NCBI GenBank assembly: GCA_019400425.1
Contig: JAFREE010000169.1
Span: forward strand, 1 to 52,196
Reading direction: 5' to 3'
DNA length: 52,196 nt
From: Hymenochaete sp. R1
Lineage: Eukaryota; Basidiomycota; Agaricomycetes; Hymenochaetales; Hymenochaetaceae
Shown: piece after piece, positions 20,658-30,900 of the stretch
How the letters are laid out: the number at the start of each line of letters is the position of its first letter
Position numbering within the stretch: position 1 is the stretch's first letter
Made by a program: the position numbers and the translations under genes
The notes under the pieces: generated by a model
Database searches by the model: none
The model's input: the letters and a program-made list of their open reading frames with translations, nothing else
What the model was told of the DNA's origin: nothing

Positions 20658-23291
20658 TGTGGGTGGGGGTTGTGTGGGCGGTAGCGGTGAAAGTGAGAGG
20701 GGGAAGGGAATGGGGAGGGAGGTGGGTGTATGCGTATGCGCGGGGTCGGAGATGGATTTAAGGCTAGGAGTAGGACGGGGCTGAGAGAGCTACTAGTACC
20801 GCCACTGCCAGAGCCAGAGCTACGAGCCAGCTTGGCCAGCTAGAGCTAGAGGAATGAATCAGTCGACGTCTCCGAGCAAACGCGCTCATTGGGCAGAACG
20901 ATCATCACATGGCCTCATCTCAATTCCAAACTCAAATCGGCGTTCCTTAAGTTACCCTCTGCTCTGAACGCTCCTTCCCTACTTCTCCCGCGTTCTGCAC
21001 GTCGCACATCCATACAGGCGCACGGACGCGGATGCGGAGAACACAGAGAATTGGTGCGGGGATGAAGGAAAGTGGGATGCGGGGTAGAATGTTAAATGAA
21101 CGGGACTCGGATGGGATGGGGGATGGGGTGCGGGGAAGACGGGAGCTCCGAATCCGAGTCGACGACCTGACCGACCTGACCTTCAACCTGATCCTATCGG
21201 GTGTTCTCGGAACGCAGTCATTCCACCGTGCCGTGCCTTCAAGTTCAACAACGACGACGACGGGCGCGTCCTCGTCCTCTCACTTCAAGTACCTCCCTTC
21301 CATCATCAATGAAAACACCCGGAATCAGAAAGAACGTGGAGGAAAGACAAGCTTGAGCACTTCGCCCGCTCAAACGTATTCAACCGCTGCACTCCTTCAA
21401 CCCCCCTCTGACACAGCTGAACGGTTGAAGAACACCTCTTCGCTCGTTGCTCGTTACCAGAGCCACACCCTTCGCACTTCAAAATATCAAACAAGTGGAC
21501 TTGTTTCAGGTTCTGCGCACGTGCGTTATTTTTAGTCAACTCCTCTCGCCAAAGTCGTTCATCTCGTCAACGACAACGACAATGTCGTGATGTCGTCACT
21601 TCTTCGCCAACCGCTGCTGAAATCTTTTCCGGTATTACTACTAGTGTATACCAACAGACTCTTTAGTCCAAACGCAGTGGACTCCTGGGCCACGATTCGC
21701 TGCCAGTGAACGTCCGTTCTGGATTTCTGATTCACCGCCGTTATCAACTTCGAGGCTTCCTCAAGTCAGAAGAGGAGACAACGGGAACTTCGCGAAAAGT
21801 ACATGCACACGAATGGACGACGTCAAGTCCCCGAAGGAGAAAAACCAAACAGATCGTCTCGGCTACGGCTACGGCTACGGCTACGACGAAAGAAGCACAT
21901 TAATATTTACAGTACTAGTTACAGTACTAGTAATCAATATTGGAAAATAAAAGAAGGGACTCAGGACTCAGGACACGCGAAACGATGACGCGATTCCCTG
22001 GCTTGCGTCACCACGTCACCATCAGCCAGTGAGCACTGAGCAAGTGAGCAAGTGAGCACCCCCGTTCTCCACCTCCCTCATCTCTCATCACCGCATACGC
22101 GAACTCGGGAGACTCGCTTGGACTTGAAGCGGGGAAAGTGAGGAGAAGGGGGAATGCGCCTACGACTACGACTATGAGGCGTTCATTTTGGAAGGCACAC
22201 TAGCACTGAATCCACCGAGCTGTCAGCTATCAGGATTGGTTCTTGCGATGGTACTGTACATGTATAGCATGTCTCATGTCTCATGATACGTGTATGCACC
22301 GCGCACTGAACGCCCTGCACCGTGTACCAGTAAGTCAAATTTTTAGACTGCATACGAATGTATGAAACTTAAGGGTATCCGAAGGGCTCATGACATACGA
22401 TCGTGATTCACAGAATATAACATATAACATATAACATACGACATACGACATACGACATACGGAATAACGCACCCGACGGCAAAGAGACAAACGAGCATAC
22501 GGTTAAACGCTTCTAATACGCGTTATGAAGATCAAGAAAAACACCTGACATATCGACGTCCGCAGCACCTCCCTTGTTGTTTTTTTGCCTTCCCTGTTTT
22601 TTCGCCGTTGACTTTAATTTTTTCTCTCAGTGACTCGGTGATTACTAGCTTCTCCGTCTCTGGTTGGCTCGCGCGGGCTGCTTCTGCTTCTGCTTCGGGG
22701 GTACTCGATCTTTTATGGATGTTGGAGTTGGAGTCGCTGGCTGGGGTGCTCAGGCTGATCTTCACGGGTCATGGGTTTTACGTCCTCCCTCCGCCTCCGC
22801 CCTCCTTCCGCCTTTTTTTCTGCATAATTTTCCCGACGCGTTGGCGAGTGGGACGCGTAATTTACTGTGAAGAACAAAGCCCCCACTGGCGCGGGCGCGC
22901 GAAAAAAAAGGTGTTGGTGCGTTTCGTGGAAAGGGTGCGGGTGCGGAGGGAGGGCCTTTTCTGGTGACTTCGCAACTGGTGAACCAAAGAAGAAGGGGGC
23001 AGGCTTAACTTACCGACTAGCTTCCCGCTGTTCGCGAAATGCTATAAAGACCCTCCCCCTCATCCCTCTCGGTGTCCCCTTCATCAGTTCAGTTCAATCC
23101 AACTTTCCAGCCTTAGTCCTCACTTTCCCGAGTCGACTTCGCCTTCTCTTTTTTTTCTTAGTCGCAACTTACGCCCTAATCGGTCCTCCTACACACACGA
23201 AACTCCGCTCACAAGCAACACGTCTCAAGCTCACTAAACTTAGGCTTTATACACCCAAACACTTTCAAATACCCAAGAATCTTTATTCGAT
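20658..23291. other. Intergenic 2.6-kb region with simple repeats
   Basis: No supported gene is present. A plus-strand frame at 21032-21535 has an ATG but no domain, and its Arg- and Ser/Thr-rich composition looks like chance. Microsatellites include (CTACGG)n near 21855-21885 and an ACATA(C/T)GA-type repeat near 22420-22465. The region lies between divergent genes and holds both promoters. Confidence 0.5.
23043..23049 (+). promoter_or_regulatory. TATA box of the secreted alanine/serine-rich protein gene
   Basis: TATAAAG lies about 245 bases before the ATG and is followed by a CT-rich tract (about 23050-23160), the common layout of strongly expressed basidiomycete genes. The assignment is positional. 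Confidence 0.6.
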
Positions 23292-24630
23292 ATGCTCGCT
23301 AAGCAAACTGTCCTTTTGGCCCTCGTCGCGGCTGCGATCGCCATGCCTGTACGTTTTTCCTTCTTGTCTCGTTTCTACCAGTAACGTTCCCCTTTTATTG
23401 ATTACTTCTCTTTTTTCCTTTTCACGCGAAAAGGCTCCCCAGGGTGTCACGTCTTCCCCCTCAGCCGCCGTCGCAGCTGCGACCTCCAGCGCCTCAGTAG
23501 CCACCGCCGCAGCGTCCTCCTCCGTCTCCTCCCTCGCCAACGCAGCCATCTCCTCCACCTCAGCCGTCCAAGCTGCCGCCTCGGGATTCGTCAAACGCCA
23601 GAACGCGTCCTCTGTCACGAACCAGGTGGCTAACGCCGCTGCGAGCGCGACGAACGCGGCTGTTGAGACGGTTAATGCCGTTGAGGGCACGACGAGCGCG
23701 GTGATGAAGGCTGTTGCGAGCGAGACGTCTGCTGTGGTTGGTGAGGCGGCGGCTGTTACTAGCTCCGTTCCTGCTGGTGTGAAGAGGGCGGTGCCGACTG
23801 CTAGCGCTGCGAATGCTGCTGCTGCTGCAGCGACCTCTGCGACGTCCGCTCTGCCTAACGCGGCGGTTACTTCGTCCCTCCCTAACGCGGCCGCTGCGAC
23901 GTCTTCGGTTTCTGGCTTGAAGCGTCAGGACGACTCCGTCCCCACAGACCCCCCAGCGGGCCGTCCGACTCCTCGTCAGGTCGATGAGTCGGCGTCTTCC
24001 GCTTCGTCCTCGGTTGTAGAAGCTGTAGAAAGCTCTGCTGAACCTTCTGCCGCTGCTGCGACCGCCGTAGCGTCTGACGCTGCTTCGTCCACGTCCGCAG
24101 TGGAAGCTGCCGTCGAGAGCGCTGCAGCGTCGTCAAGTCTTCCTAACGCAGCTGCTACCTCGTCCCTCCCGAACGCAGCTGAGCAAATCTCGTCCGTGCC
24201 CTACGCCGAAGCCGCTGCTGCTACCTCGGTTTCTTCGCTCCCGAACGCGGCAGCTGCAGCGTCCTCGGTCTCTTCCGTCCCTGCGATGAAGCGTCAGGAA
24301 TCCTCGAGCGTCTCTGCTGGGGATGTCGCTACCGCTGCTGTCGAGTCCTCTGCTTCCGGTTCAGCTGCGACAGCCATCGAGTCTGCGTCTGGTTCAGCAG
24401 CCACGGCTGTAGAGTCCTCCGCGTCTGGGGCAGCCGCGACGGCTGCTGCTGAGTCTTCCGCTGTGTCTGCTTCTGCCGAGGCTGTTGAGTCGAGCGCGAG
24501 CGCGAGTGCTGCGACTGCTGTTGCGGATGAGTCGTCCGTTTCTGCTGTTTCTGCTGCGACGGCTGTTGAGTCGTCTGCCTCTGCCTCCGCAGCTACGGCC
24601 GTGGAATCGTCCGCCTCTGCGTCTGCTTAA
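23292..24630 (+). CDS. Secreted Ala/Ser-rich repeat protein with four Lys-Arg sites (KEP-like)
   Basis: Exon 1 (23292-23348) encodes a signal peptide, MLAKQTVLLALVAAAIAMP. A single intron (23349-23433) follows, then exon 2 (23434-24630), giving about 417 residues. The mature part is almost wholly Ala, Ser, Val and Thr. Four Lys-Arg sites stand out in similar settings: GFVKRQ near residue 74, GVKRA near 137, GLKRQ near 183 and AMKRQ near 306, three of them followed by Gln. These fit cleavage by the Golgi protease Kex2. Imperfect repeats include SSLPNAAA (about six copies) and a C-terminal AATAVESSAS unit (about seven copies). There are no cysteines in the repeats, so it is not a hydrophobin. 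Fungal Kex2-processed secreted proteins include repellents and other surface or signalling peptides; which applies here is unknown. A strong TATA box and codon bias suggest high expression. Confidence 0.75.
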
Positions 24631-25586
24631 GTCTTTGCACGCTCAGTTAAGAATTCGATACGGTGAAGGACGAGGGATAATGATGATGTCTGTCGTTTCT
24701 GGTACTAGTACATAGTCACTCTTTTTCGAACGAACCCCCTTTTCCCCTTGTTCCGTAGCTCTAGTGTAGAGCGTCGGGAACTCTTTAGATACCATTAAAG
24801 TTAGGATTAGATTAGGATAGTGAGAGGTTGGAGAGGTTGTGTGGATGATGGAATGGAATTGAATGCAATGAAGAACGGAAAGTTGGAATATCATTATATT
24901 CACTGCGTACTTGGATGTCAGTGATCGTTTTAAACTCGATCTTCCGTTTCTAGATTTCGATCCAAGTGCGAATCCTGTTCCGATCGATGCTTTTACTGTT
25001 TCAGTTTCCTCGTGAGCGCTCGATCGTCGATTCTTAGCTTTGTGTTGGTCTGAGTGGGGTACTGTGCGCTGTGAGTGGGTGTGGGTGGAACATCGCGATT
25101 CGTGATGGAGTTTAAGTTATGATACTTCATCATGATTGAATCATTGCCACTGTGCCACAGGAATTGCTCAGACTCCGGGTCAGACTTTCCTTTTTCTTTT
25201 TCTTTTGTCGCCACCCCACTTTGAAGATATTTAAGATCCAGTTTCGGAAGAAGGAACAACTTGAAGCCTGAGTGCGGAGTCGCGGGTTGGAGGTCGTGTC
25301 GATTTCCTGATATTGATAATTTTTACACTTGCTACAGCAATCTACTAATCTATGAGTCCGTTGACCAGTATACCAGTATACCCGATACTGGTACTGGTGA
25401 TCACAGCCAGACTAACCCAACCCAAACGGAGTCGGGGTCGGGGTCCAATCGAAAACACAAAACAAAACAAAACATAGAAGCAGAAAACGGAGAGAGCATC
25501 GAAGACGTCGAAAGACATTCTCAAAACACCCCCCCAAACGCACGTACAAAAAACACACGCGTACAAAAAAACATAGAAAAACCAAC
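24631..25586. other. Intergenic region between convergent secreted-protein and MID1 genes
   Basis: No supported gene is present. It holds the 3' flanks of both neighbours. The proline-rich plus-strand frame that extends from 25261 into MID1 is the antisense shadow of the glycine-rich MID1 C-terminus. Confidence 0.5.
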
Positions 25587-27681
25587 TCAAGACGCCCCAG
25601 CCCCAGCCACACCGACGCCGACGCCATTACACCAAACGTTCCCCCACCGATCCATCCACCGCCCCGTCGCCCCTCCCCCAGGCGCCCACACCCCCCCTCC
25701 ACCCGTGCCCGTCCCCTGTCCCCCGTGCCCAGCGCCCTCGCCTTCCCCGTCGCTCCCACCGTCACCACCACCTCCACCACCACTCCCGCCACCAGCGTCG
25801 CCGTCGCTCCCACCATCGCCGGCTCCTGCGTCGCCGTCGCCGCCGCCGCCCCACCCCTCCCCACTCCAATCCCCATCAACGTACCCAACCCCATAGCTCC
25901 TCCCCGCACCGAACTTGGGGACGGGACACTTGAGGGAGAGGAAGGCGGGGCAGGCGCGTTCGAGGGCGTTGCAGGATTCGAGGCAGGGGAGGAGTTCGGT
26001 GTAGGAGGGGAGGAGGAGGGGGGATTGGGAGGGGTTTCGCGGGGTTGAGGCTCCTGCTGCTGCTGCTGCTGATGATGATGATGAGGCGTTTTGGGTGGAG
26101 GTGGATTGGGTGGATGTGGGGGAGGAGGTACGGGAGATGAGGGCGGGGGTTATGAGGGGTGCTTGGGCGTTGGAGTTGGAGTCGCGTTTCCAGAACGAGA
26201 GGCGTTTTCTCAAGTACGAGAACGTTCCCGAACTCGAGCGTCTCTTCCTCCTCTTCCTCCCAACCGTAGCATCCGCATCTGCCCCCGCATTCGTCCCCGC
26301 CCCATCCCCAACGCTCACCTCCCCACACCTCGGCACCCAAACCCCGCACGCCCACTCCCGATACCGCCTCTGACAGTCCTCGCACCCCACCAGCGGGCTG
26401 TACCAGTCCCGCCCACACGCAAACGTCGTGAGCGCCGTCGTGAAGTTGGTGATGTACGACAGGAGCGGGGCGGTGAGCGCCTCCGGGAGGTTGGTGCTGG
26501 TGTAGGTGTCTGCGCCGTCTGGGGGTGCGGGGAGGGGGATGGTGTAGGTTGTGAGGGGGCAGAAGGGGAGGGAGTGGACGAGGGGGCAGGAGAACGTTGC
26601 TGAATGCGTGAATGAAAAAGAAGAAAGAGGAGGCTAGTTTAGTCGAGTATTTTTAGCTTTGGGAGAGGGAAGACACGACGCACGGGATTTGGTAGTGAAA
26701 TAGATCGGGCCAGACAACTTCGTGTCGTCCTGAACCACAAACGCCGTATAATTCGTGCTCGGCTGCAGCCCCCGCACGATCCACTGGGCCCTCCACCCCT
26801 CCTCCGCCTCCCTCATCACTAGACTCTCCTCCGCGCTCCCCAACGCCGACGCCCCGCTCACCACCGTCAGATTCGCGTTCGCGCGCACCGCGCAGGCCGT
26901 GAGGGGCGAGTCGTCGACGAAGGTGTTGGTGGAGACGTTGAATGCGGGGAAGGCGCCCGTTTGGGCGAGGATGAGGGTGAAGTTGGGGGTGAGGGAGGAG
27001 TTGGAGGGGAAGGCGAAGGGAGGGATTGGGGTGGAGAGGTTGGCGGGTGGGAGGGTGAAGTTTGGGTAGGAGAATTGGGGTTTTGGGAGGGGGGAGAAGG
27101 GAGGGGAGAAGAGGATTGCTTGGTTGGCTGTTGAGTCTGCGAACAGCGGGAGGGAGGGGAGGTGTTGGTGGAGAGGTTCTGGAGGGGGAAGGCGCGTGAG
27201 CGAGACGTAATAATAACAGTCAAAAAAATAAAGGACACTGACCTCCATCGGAAACGCCTACTTGAAATACCTGCGACGCAGAAGTAGCATGTACAGCAAA
27301 GGTGCCTCCGTTACCGCCGTCGAGAGTGAGGTTGGCGAGTCCATTATGGCCTGGGATGAGCTCAAAAACGTCTTTCTCTGCAGAGTTTGGGCCAGGGTTT
27401 GTGAGAGCGGAGTTGTTTGTAGCAAAAAAGCGAGTTCTAGAGGCGATGTCGTCTGAGGAGTCAGCATCTGGAGCGTTGCAGAGAGCGACTGAGATTGAGA
27501 TGGGTACGTTGTTGGGAGTTGAAGGGAGGGGGAAGGAGGAAGCTGAAAGCGAGGACGAGTTGAGGGAGAGAGACTGGTTGATGAGGAGAGAAGTGGACTG
27601 AGAGAGAGTCGAGAGAGCGTTGAGGACGACGACGAGCAGCGAGTCGAATGCCAGTCCAACTTGAACTCTCGCTCTGGTCAT
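25587..27681 (-). CDS. MID1: Mid1, regulatory subunit of the Cch1-Mid1 high-affinity calcium channel
   Basis: Three exons (27681-27243, 27178-26684, 26599-25587) give about 648 residues. The N-terminus (VGLAFDSLLVVVLNALSTLS) is a signal sequence or anchor. The extracellular part is Asn/Ser/Thr-rich with many N-glycosylation sequons (NLT, NFT, NYT, NLS). The C-terminal half has the cysteine pattern of Mid1: FSCPLVHSLPFCPLTTYTIP, LLSYITNFTTALTTFACGRD, GCEDCQRRYREWACGVWVPR followed by CGE, LLPCLESCNALERACPAFL, and the terminal DRWGNVWCN. In yeast Mid1 supports Cch1-dependent calcium influx at the plasma membrane during pheromone, cold and ER stress. Two low-complexity insertions are unusual: a basic RKRRKRRSS stretch with a Ser/Ala run, and a glycine/aspartate-rich insertion of about 60 residues just before the final DRWGNVWCN motif. 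The neighbour CNNM-type gene is divergent from it with only 230 bp between start codons. Confidence 0.9.
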
Positions 27682-27911
27682 TACAGCAGCTGATGGTAGA
27701 GAGTAGTCCAGTAGAGACAGGTGTTAGCGGTTAAGCAGAGAAGCAGACCTTGTCACGAAATATGTGACTTCTCACGTGCGCAGATGTCACACTTTCCGGT
27801 GACAGAGTCAAGTACTCTACCTCCGCTCCGAATGCCGCTCTCTTAAGTGTAACCTCACCTGGCCAGTCACCACCAGTGACCGACTCGAACAGACCGGACG
27901 ACCCCATTCGA
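27682..27911. promoter_or_regulatory. Shared divergent promoter of MID1 and the CNNM-type gene, with three GTCAC/GTGAC inverted repeats
   Basis: Only 230 bp separate the two start codons. Within it lie GTCAC-7-GTGAC (27752-27768), TGTCAC-8-GTGACA (27785-27804) and GTCAC-5-GTGAC (27866-27880), plus an E-box CACGTG at 27773-27778. The paired half sites suggest binding of a dimeric regulator. The annotated start of the CNNM gene is the first ATG (27912), just beyond the third repeat. Confidence 0.6.
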
Positions 27912-30900
27912 ATGCTCTCTATCCGCATACTCGCATCTCTCCTCTCAGAACACATCCCACTCCTACACAATGTTCTCCTCTCTTCTCAATCTCAATCTCC
28001 ACACACCCACTCCTCCCTCGCCAAACGCGATGTCGAGAAAGGACAGCCTGAATTCGTCGTCCTCGCATGCCTCATCCCAGTCCTCGTCATCCTCTCAGGT
28101 ATATTCGCCGGCTTGACTCTCGGATACATGTCCCTCGACGAGACGCAGCTCAACGTCCTCAGCACTTCTGGTACTCCGTGAGTCCATATTCATTATCACG
28201 TCTCTCCTATCCTCAGTGCTAACGCCGAACATACCCCGCTACCGACGCTTTCAGCAAACAGCGAGAGTACGCCAACAAGATCAAACCCATCCGCAAGAAT
28301 GGCCATCTCCTACTCGTCACACTCCTCCTTGCGAACATGATCACTAACGAGACGCTGCCTATCATCTCGGACCCCATCCTCGGAGGAGGCATCCCGGCCG
28401 TCGTCGTGTCCACCACGCTCATCGTCTTGTGAGTGCATGTTGTCCTATCATTTCTCTTCTTTTTCGTCTTTGTCTTTGTCTTTTCTTTCTTTGTTCTGCG
28501 AGAGCCTGAGGTCAATCGGGGTACCCGGGGATTCAAAGAGGTTATCCCATTAATGGCAAAATGGCTCCGAGCCCGTTCCTCTACATCCGAAACACCGCCG
28601 CTTCGATGCTTTTTTAATTATTAAAAGAAAACATATGCGGAACTCGTCCATGCATACCACATACCACAAGCCATATCATGCACCACCACCCTCCGAAAAA
28701 AAGGGCTCGTCAATCTCTTGTTACGCTCGTCCCGCCCTCGGAGACCTACAAACGCGCGCGAACAGATGGGCTTGTCCTGCTTGTCCCGTCGGTGAGAGGC
28801 CTAGACTCACAGAACGCGGAGTTCTTACGGGCGCCACGCCGAATGCCTGTGGGGGTGCAGGCCACGTGCCCTCTCTGTCCTTGGTCTTGGCAGCCATTTG
28901 GCTCTGGCTCTTTGGCCGGCCGGGGCGTTCGGACGGAGCGGGCGTTTTTTTCTTTTCATCTTTGTCTTGGCTGATGACGTCATTGTGTTCTACTTTTGGA
29001 ATGCGGTTTGCTAACTTATTTTATTTTATTTTGTGTCTTTTTTTTCTGCATTATCATCGATATCGATCTCAAACGTACAACACACGTTTCAAATACGCGA
29101 CGCGACTTTTTCCTCAACTCTCAACGACATGAATGTAACCACGTCCCGCTCTGTCGATCAACTGATCGCCTCCTTCAACACCCCGCACCCCCTCAACGAC
29201 GGACACGGACAACCCTTCCTCGCTCGCTGAACCGGGAAACTCGAAAACTTGAACTTAAATCTACCTGAATACGCTGAATAATATCTGAACGACTCAATGA
29301 ATTAACGACTCACATATACACGCACACAGGTTCGCAGAGATCATCCCGCAATCCATTTGTACTCGCCATGGACTATACATTGGCGCGAAGATGGCGGGCT
29401 GCGTGAGGGTGTTGATTTGGATATTCGTGAGTGGGGGTTTTTCTTATCCTTCTCTTTTTTTTCGTTCGTCTTCGCTGTTCGCTATCGATGCTCCACGCTT
29501 TGTTGACGACTCGGACCCGGGGACGTTCAAAAATATTAATACTCGGGTTGAGCTATTGCTAACGCTTCATTTGGGTATATTTTATGTTAGGGCATTGTGG
29601 CATGGCCGACCGCGAAGATCCTTGAATTCATGCTCGGCCCACATCACGGAATCATCTACCGTCGCGCCGGTCCGTCTTTCCTTCCCTCTCCTTCTCCCTA
29701 TCCCCACACAACGCTAACCAAACCCTCCTCCCAAAAAAACACCAACAGAACTAAAAGAGCTAATCGCGATGCACGGCTCCTCCTACCCCAGCGACGGCGG
29801 CGAGAAGTCCCTCGGGGGCGACCTGCGCACGGACACGGTGACCATCATCGGCGCGACGCTCGACCTGCAGGACAAGACGGTCCGGCACGCGATGACGCCC
29901 ATTGACGAGGTGTTCATGTTGAGCGTCGAGGCGAGGTTGGATTATGAGACGTTGAGGAGGATATGCGCGACGGGGCATTCGAGGGTGCCGGTGTTTGAGG
30001 AGGTGGAGGTTAGTGTTGGGGTTGGGGCTGGGGCTGGGGCTGGGGGGGCTGTTGGTGGGAATGGTGGGATGGGTGGGATGGGAGAGGGGACGAGGGTTAG
30101 TTTGGAGAAGGGGGAGAAGGTTGTGAAGACGAAGGTGAAGAAGATTATTGGGATTTTGTTGGTGAAGCAGTGTGTGTTGTTGGATCCCGAAGGTACGTTT
30201 AGTATAATCCTTTTCAACCCTTCGCATTTCTCTCATTCTCATTCTCATCCTTCAATTCAACTAATAACCCCCCGCCCCTCCCCCTTTTTTTCCATCCACA
30301 GACGCAGTCCCCGTGCGCAACATGCGCCTCAACAAAGTCCCCTTCGTCCCCCAGAACGAGCCCCTCCTCGGCATCCTCGACCGCTTCCAAGAAGGCCGCT
30401 CACACATGGCCATCGTCTCGCGCCTGTCGGTCGAGAAGGCGAAGAGCGTGAAGAAGGCCGTGAAGAAGGGGTTGAGCCAGAGGCTTCTGGGGGCGCTCGC
30501 GGGGGACTCGAGTGGGAGTGGGAGCGAGAGTGAGGAGAGCGAGAGTGACGATGAGGATCAGGGGGCGACGACGACGACGGGGGATGAGTTCGATGGGGGG
30601 AGGGGTGGGAGTCGGAGTCGGGGAGGGAGCCCGGTGACGGGTAGTGCTAGTGTGTCGGAGGGGAAGGAGGGGAGGGACGACGCTACGACGACGGTGAATG
30701 ACGACGGCGATGGGTCGTCCGACAACACTAACGCCAACAAAGACAAAGACAAAGAGAAGGAGAAAGAACAGCACTCGTCGAAGGTACGCTTCAAGTCTGG
30801 CTTCAAACGCGCCCGCGGGAGGGGCCGCACTGGCAAGAACAAGGATAAAGACGATAAACGCAAACGGCGTCACGGTCGCCAGCGATCCAAAGACACCTCC

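Noticed and set aside
21032..21535. 167-codon plus-strand frame in the intergenic gap
   Set aside because: No domain, a low-complexity Ser/Thr stretch and no clear promoter. It is too weak to annotate.
22867..24630. One long plus-strand frame of 587 codons covering the secreted protein gene
   Set aside because: Its first 190 codons read through the promoter, the 5' leader and the intron. The real start is the ATG at 23292, which gives a signal peptide and splices at 23349-23433 into this frame.
25261..26603. Proline- and glycine-rich plus-strand frames over MID1
   Set aside because: These are antisense shadows of the glycine-rich MID1 C-terminus; the minus strand carries the conserved cysteine pattern.
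27876..27911. Possible earlier start of the CNNM-type gene at 27876
   Set aside because: The codon there is GTG, not ATG. The first ATG in frame is 27912, and the GTG lies inside an inverted repeat of the promoter.
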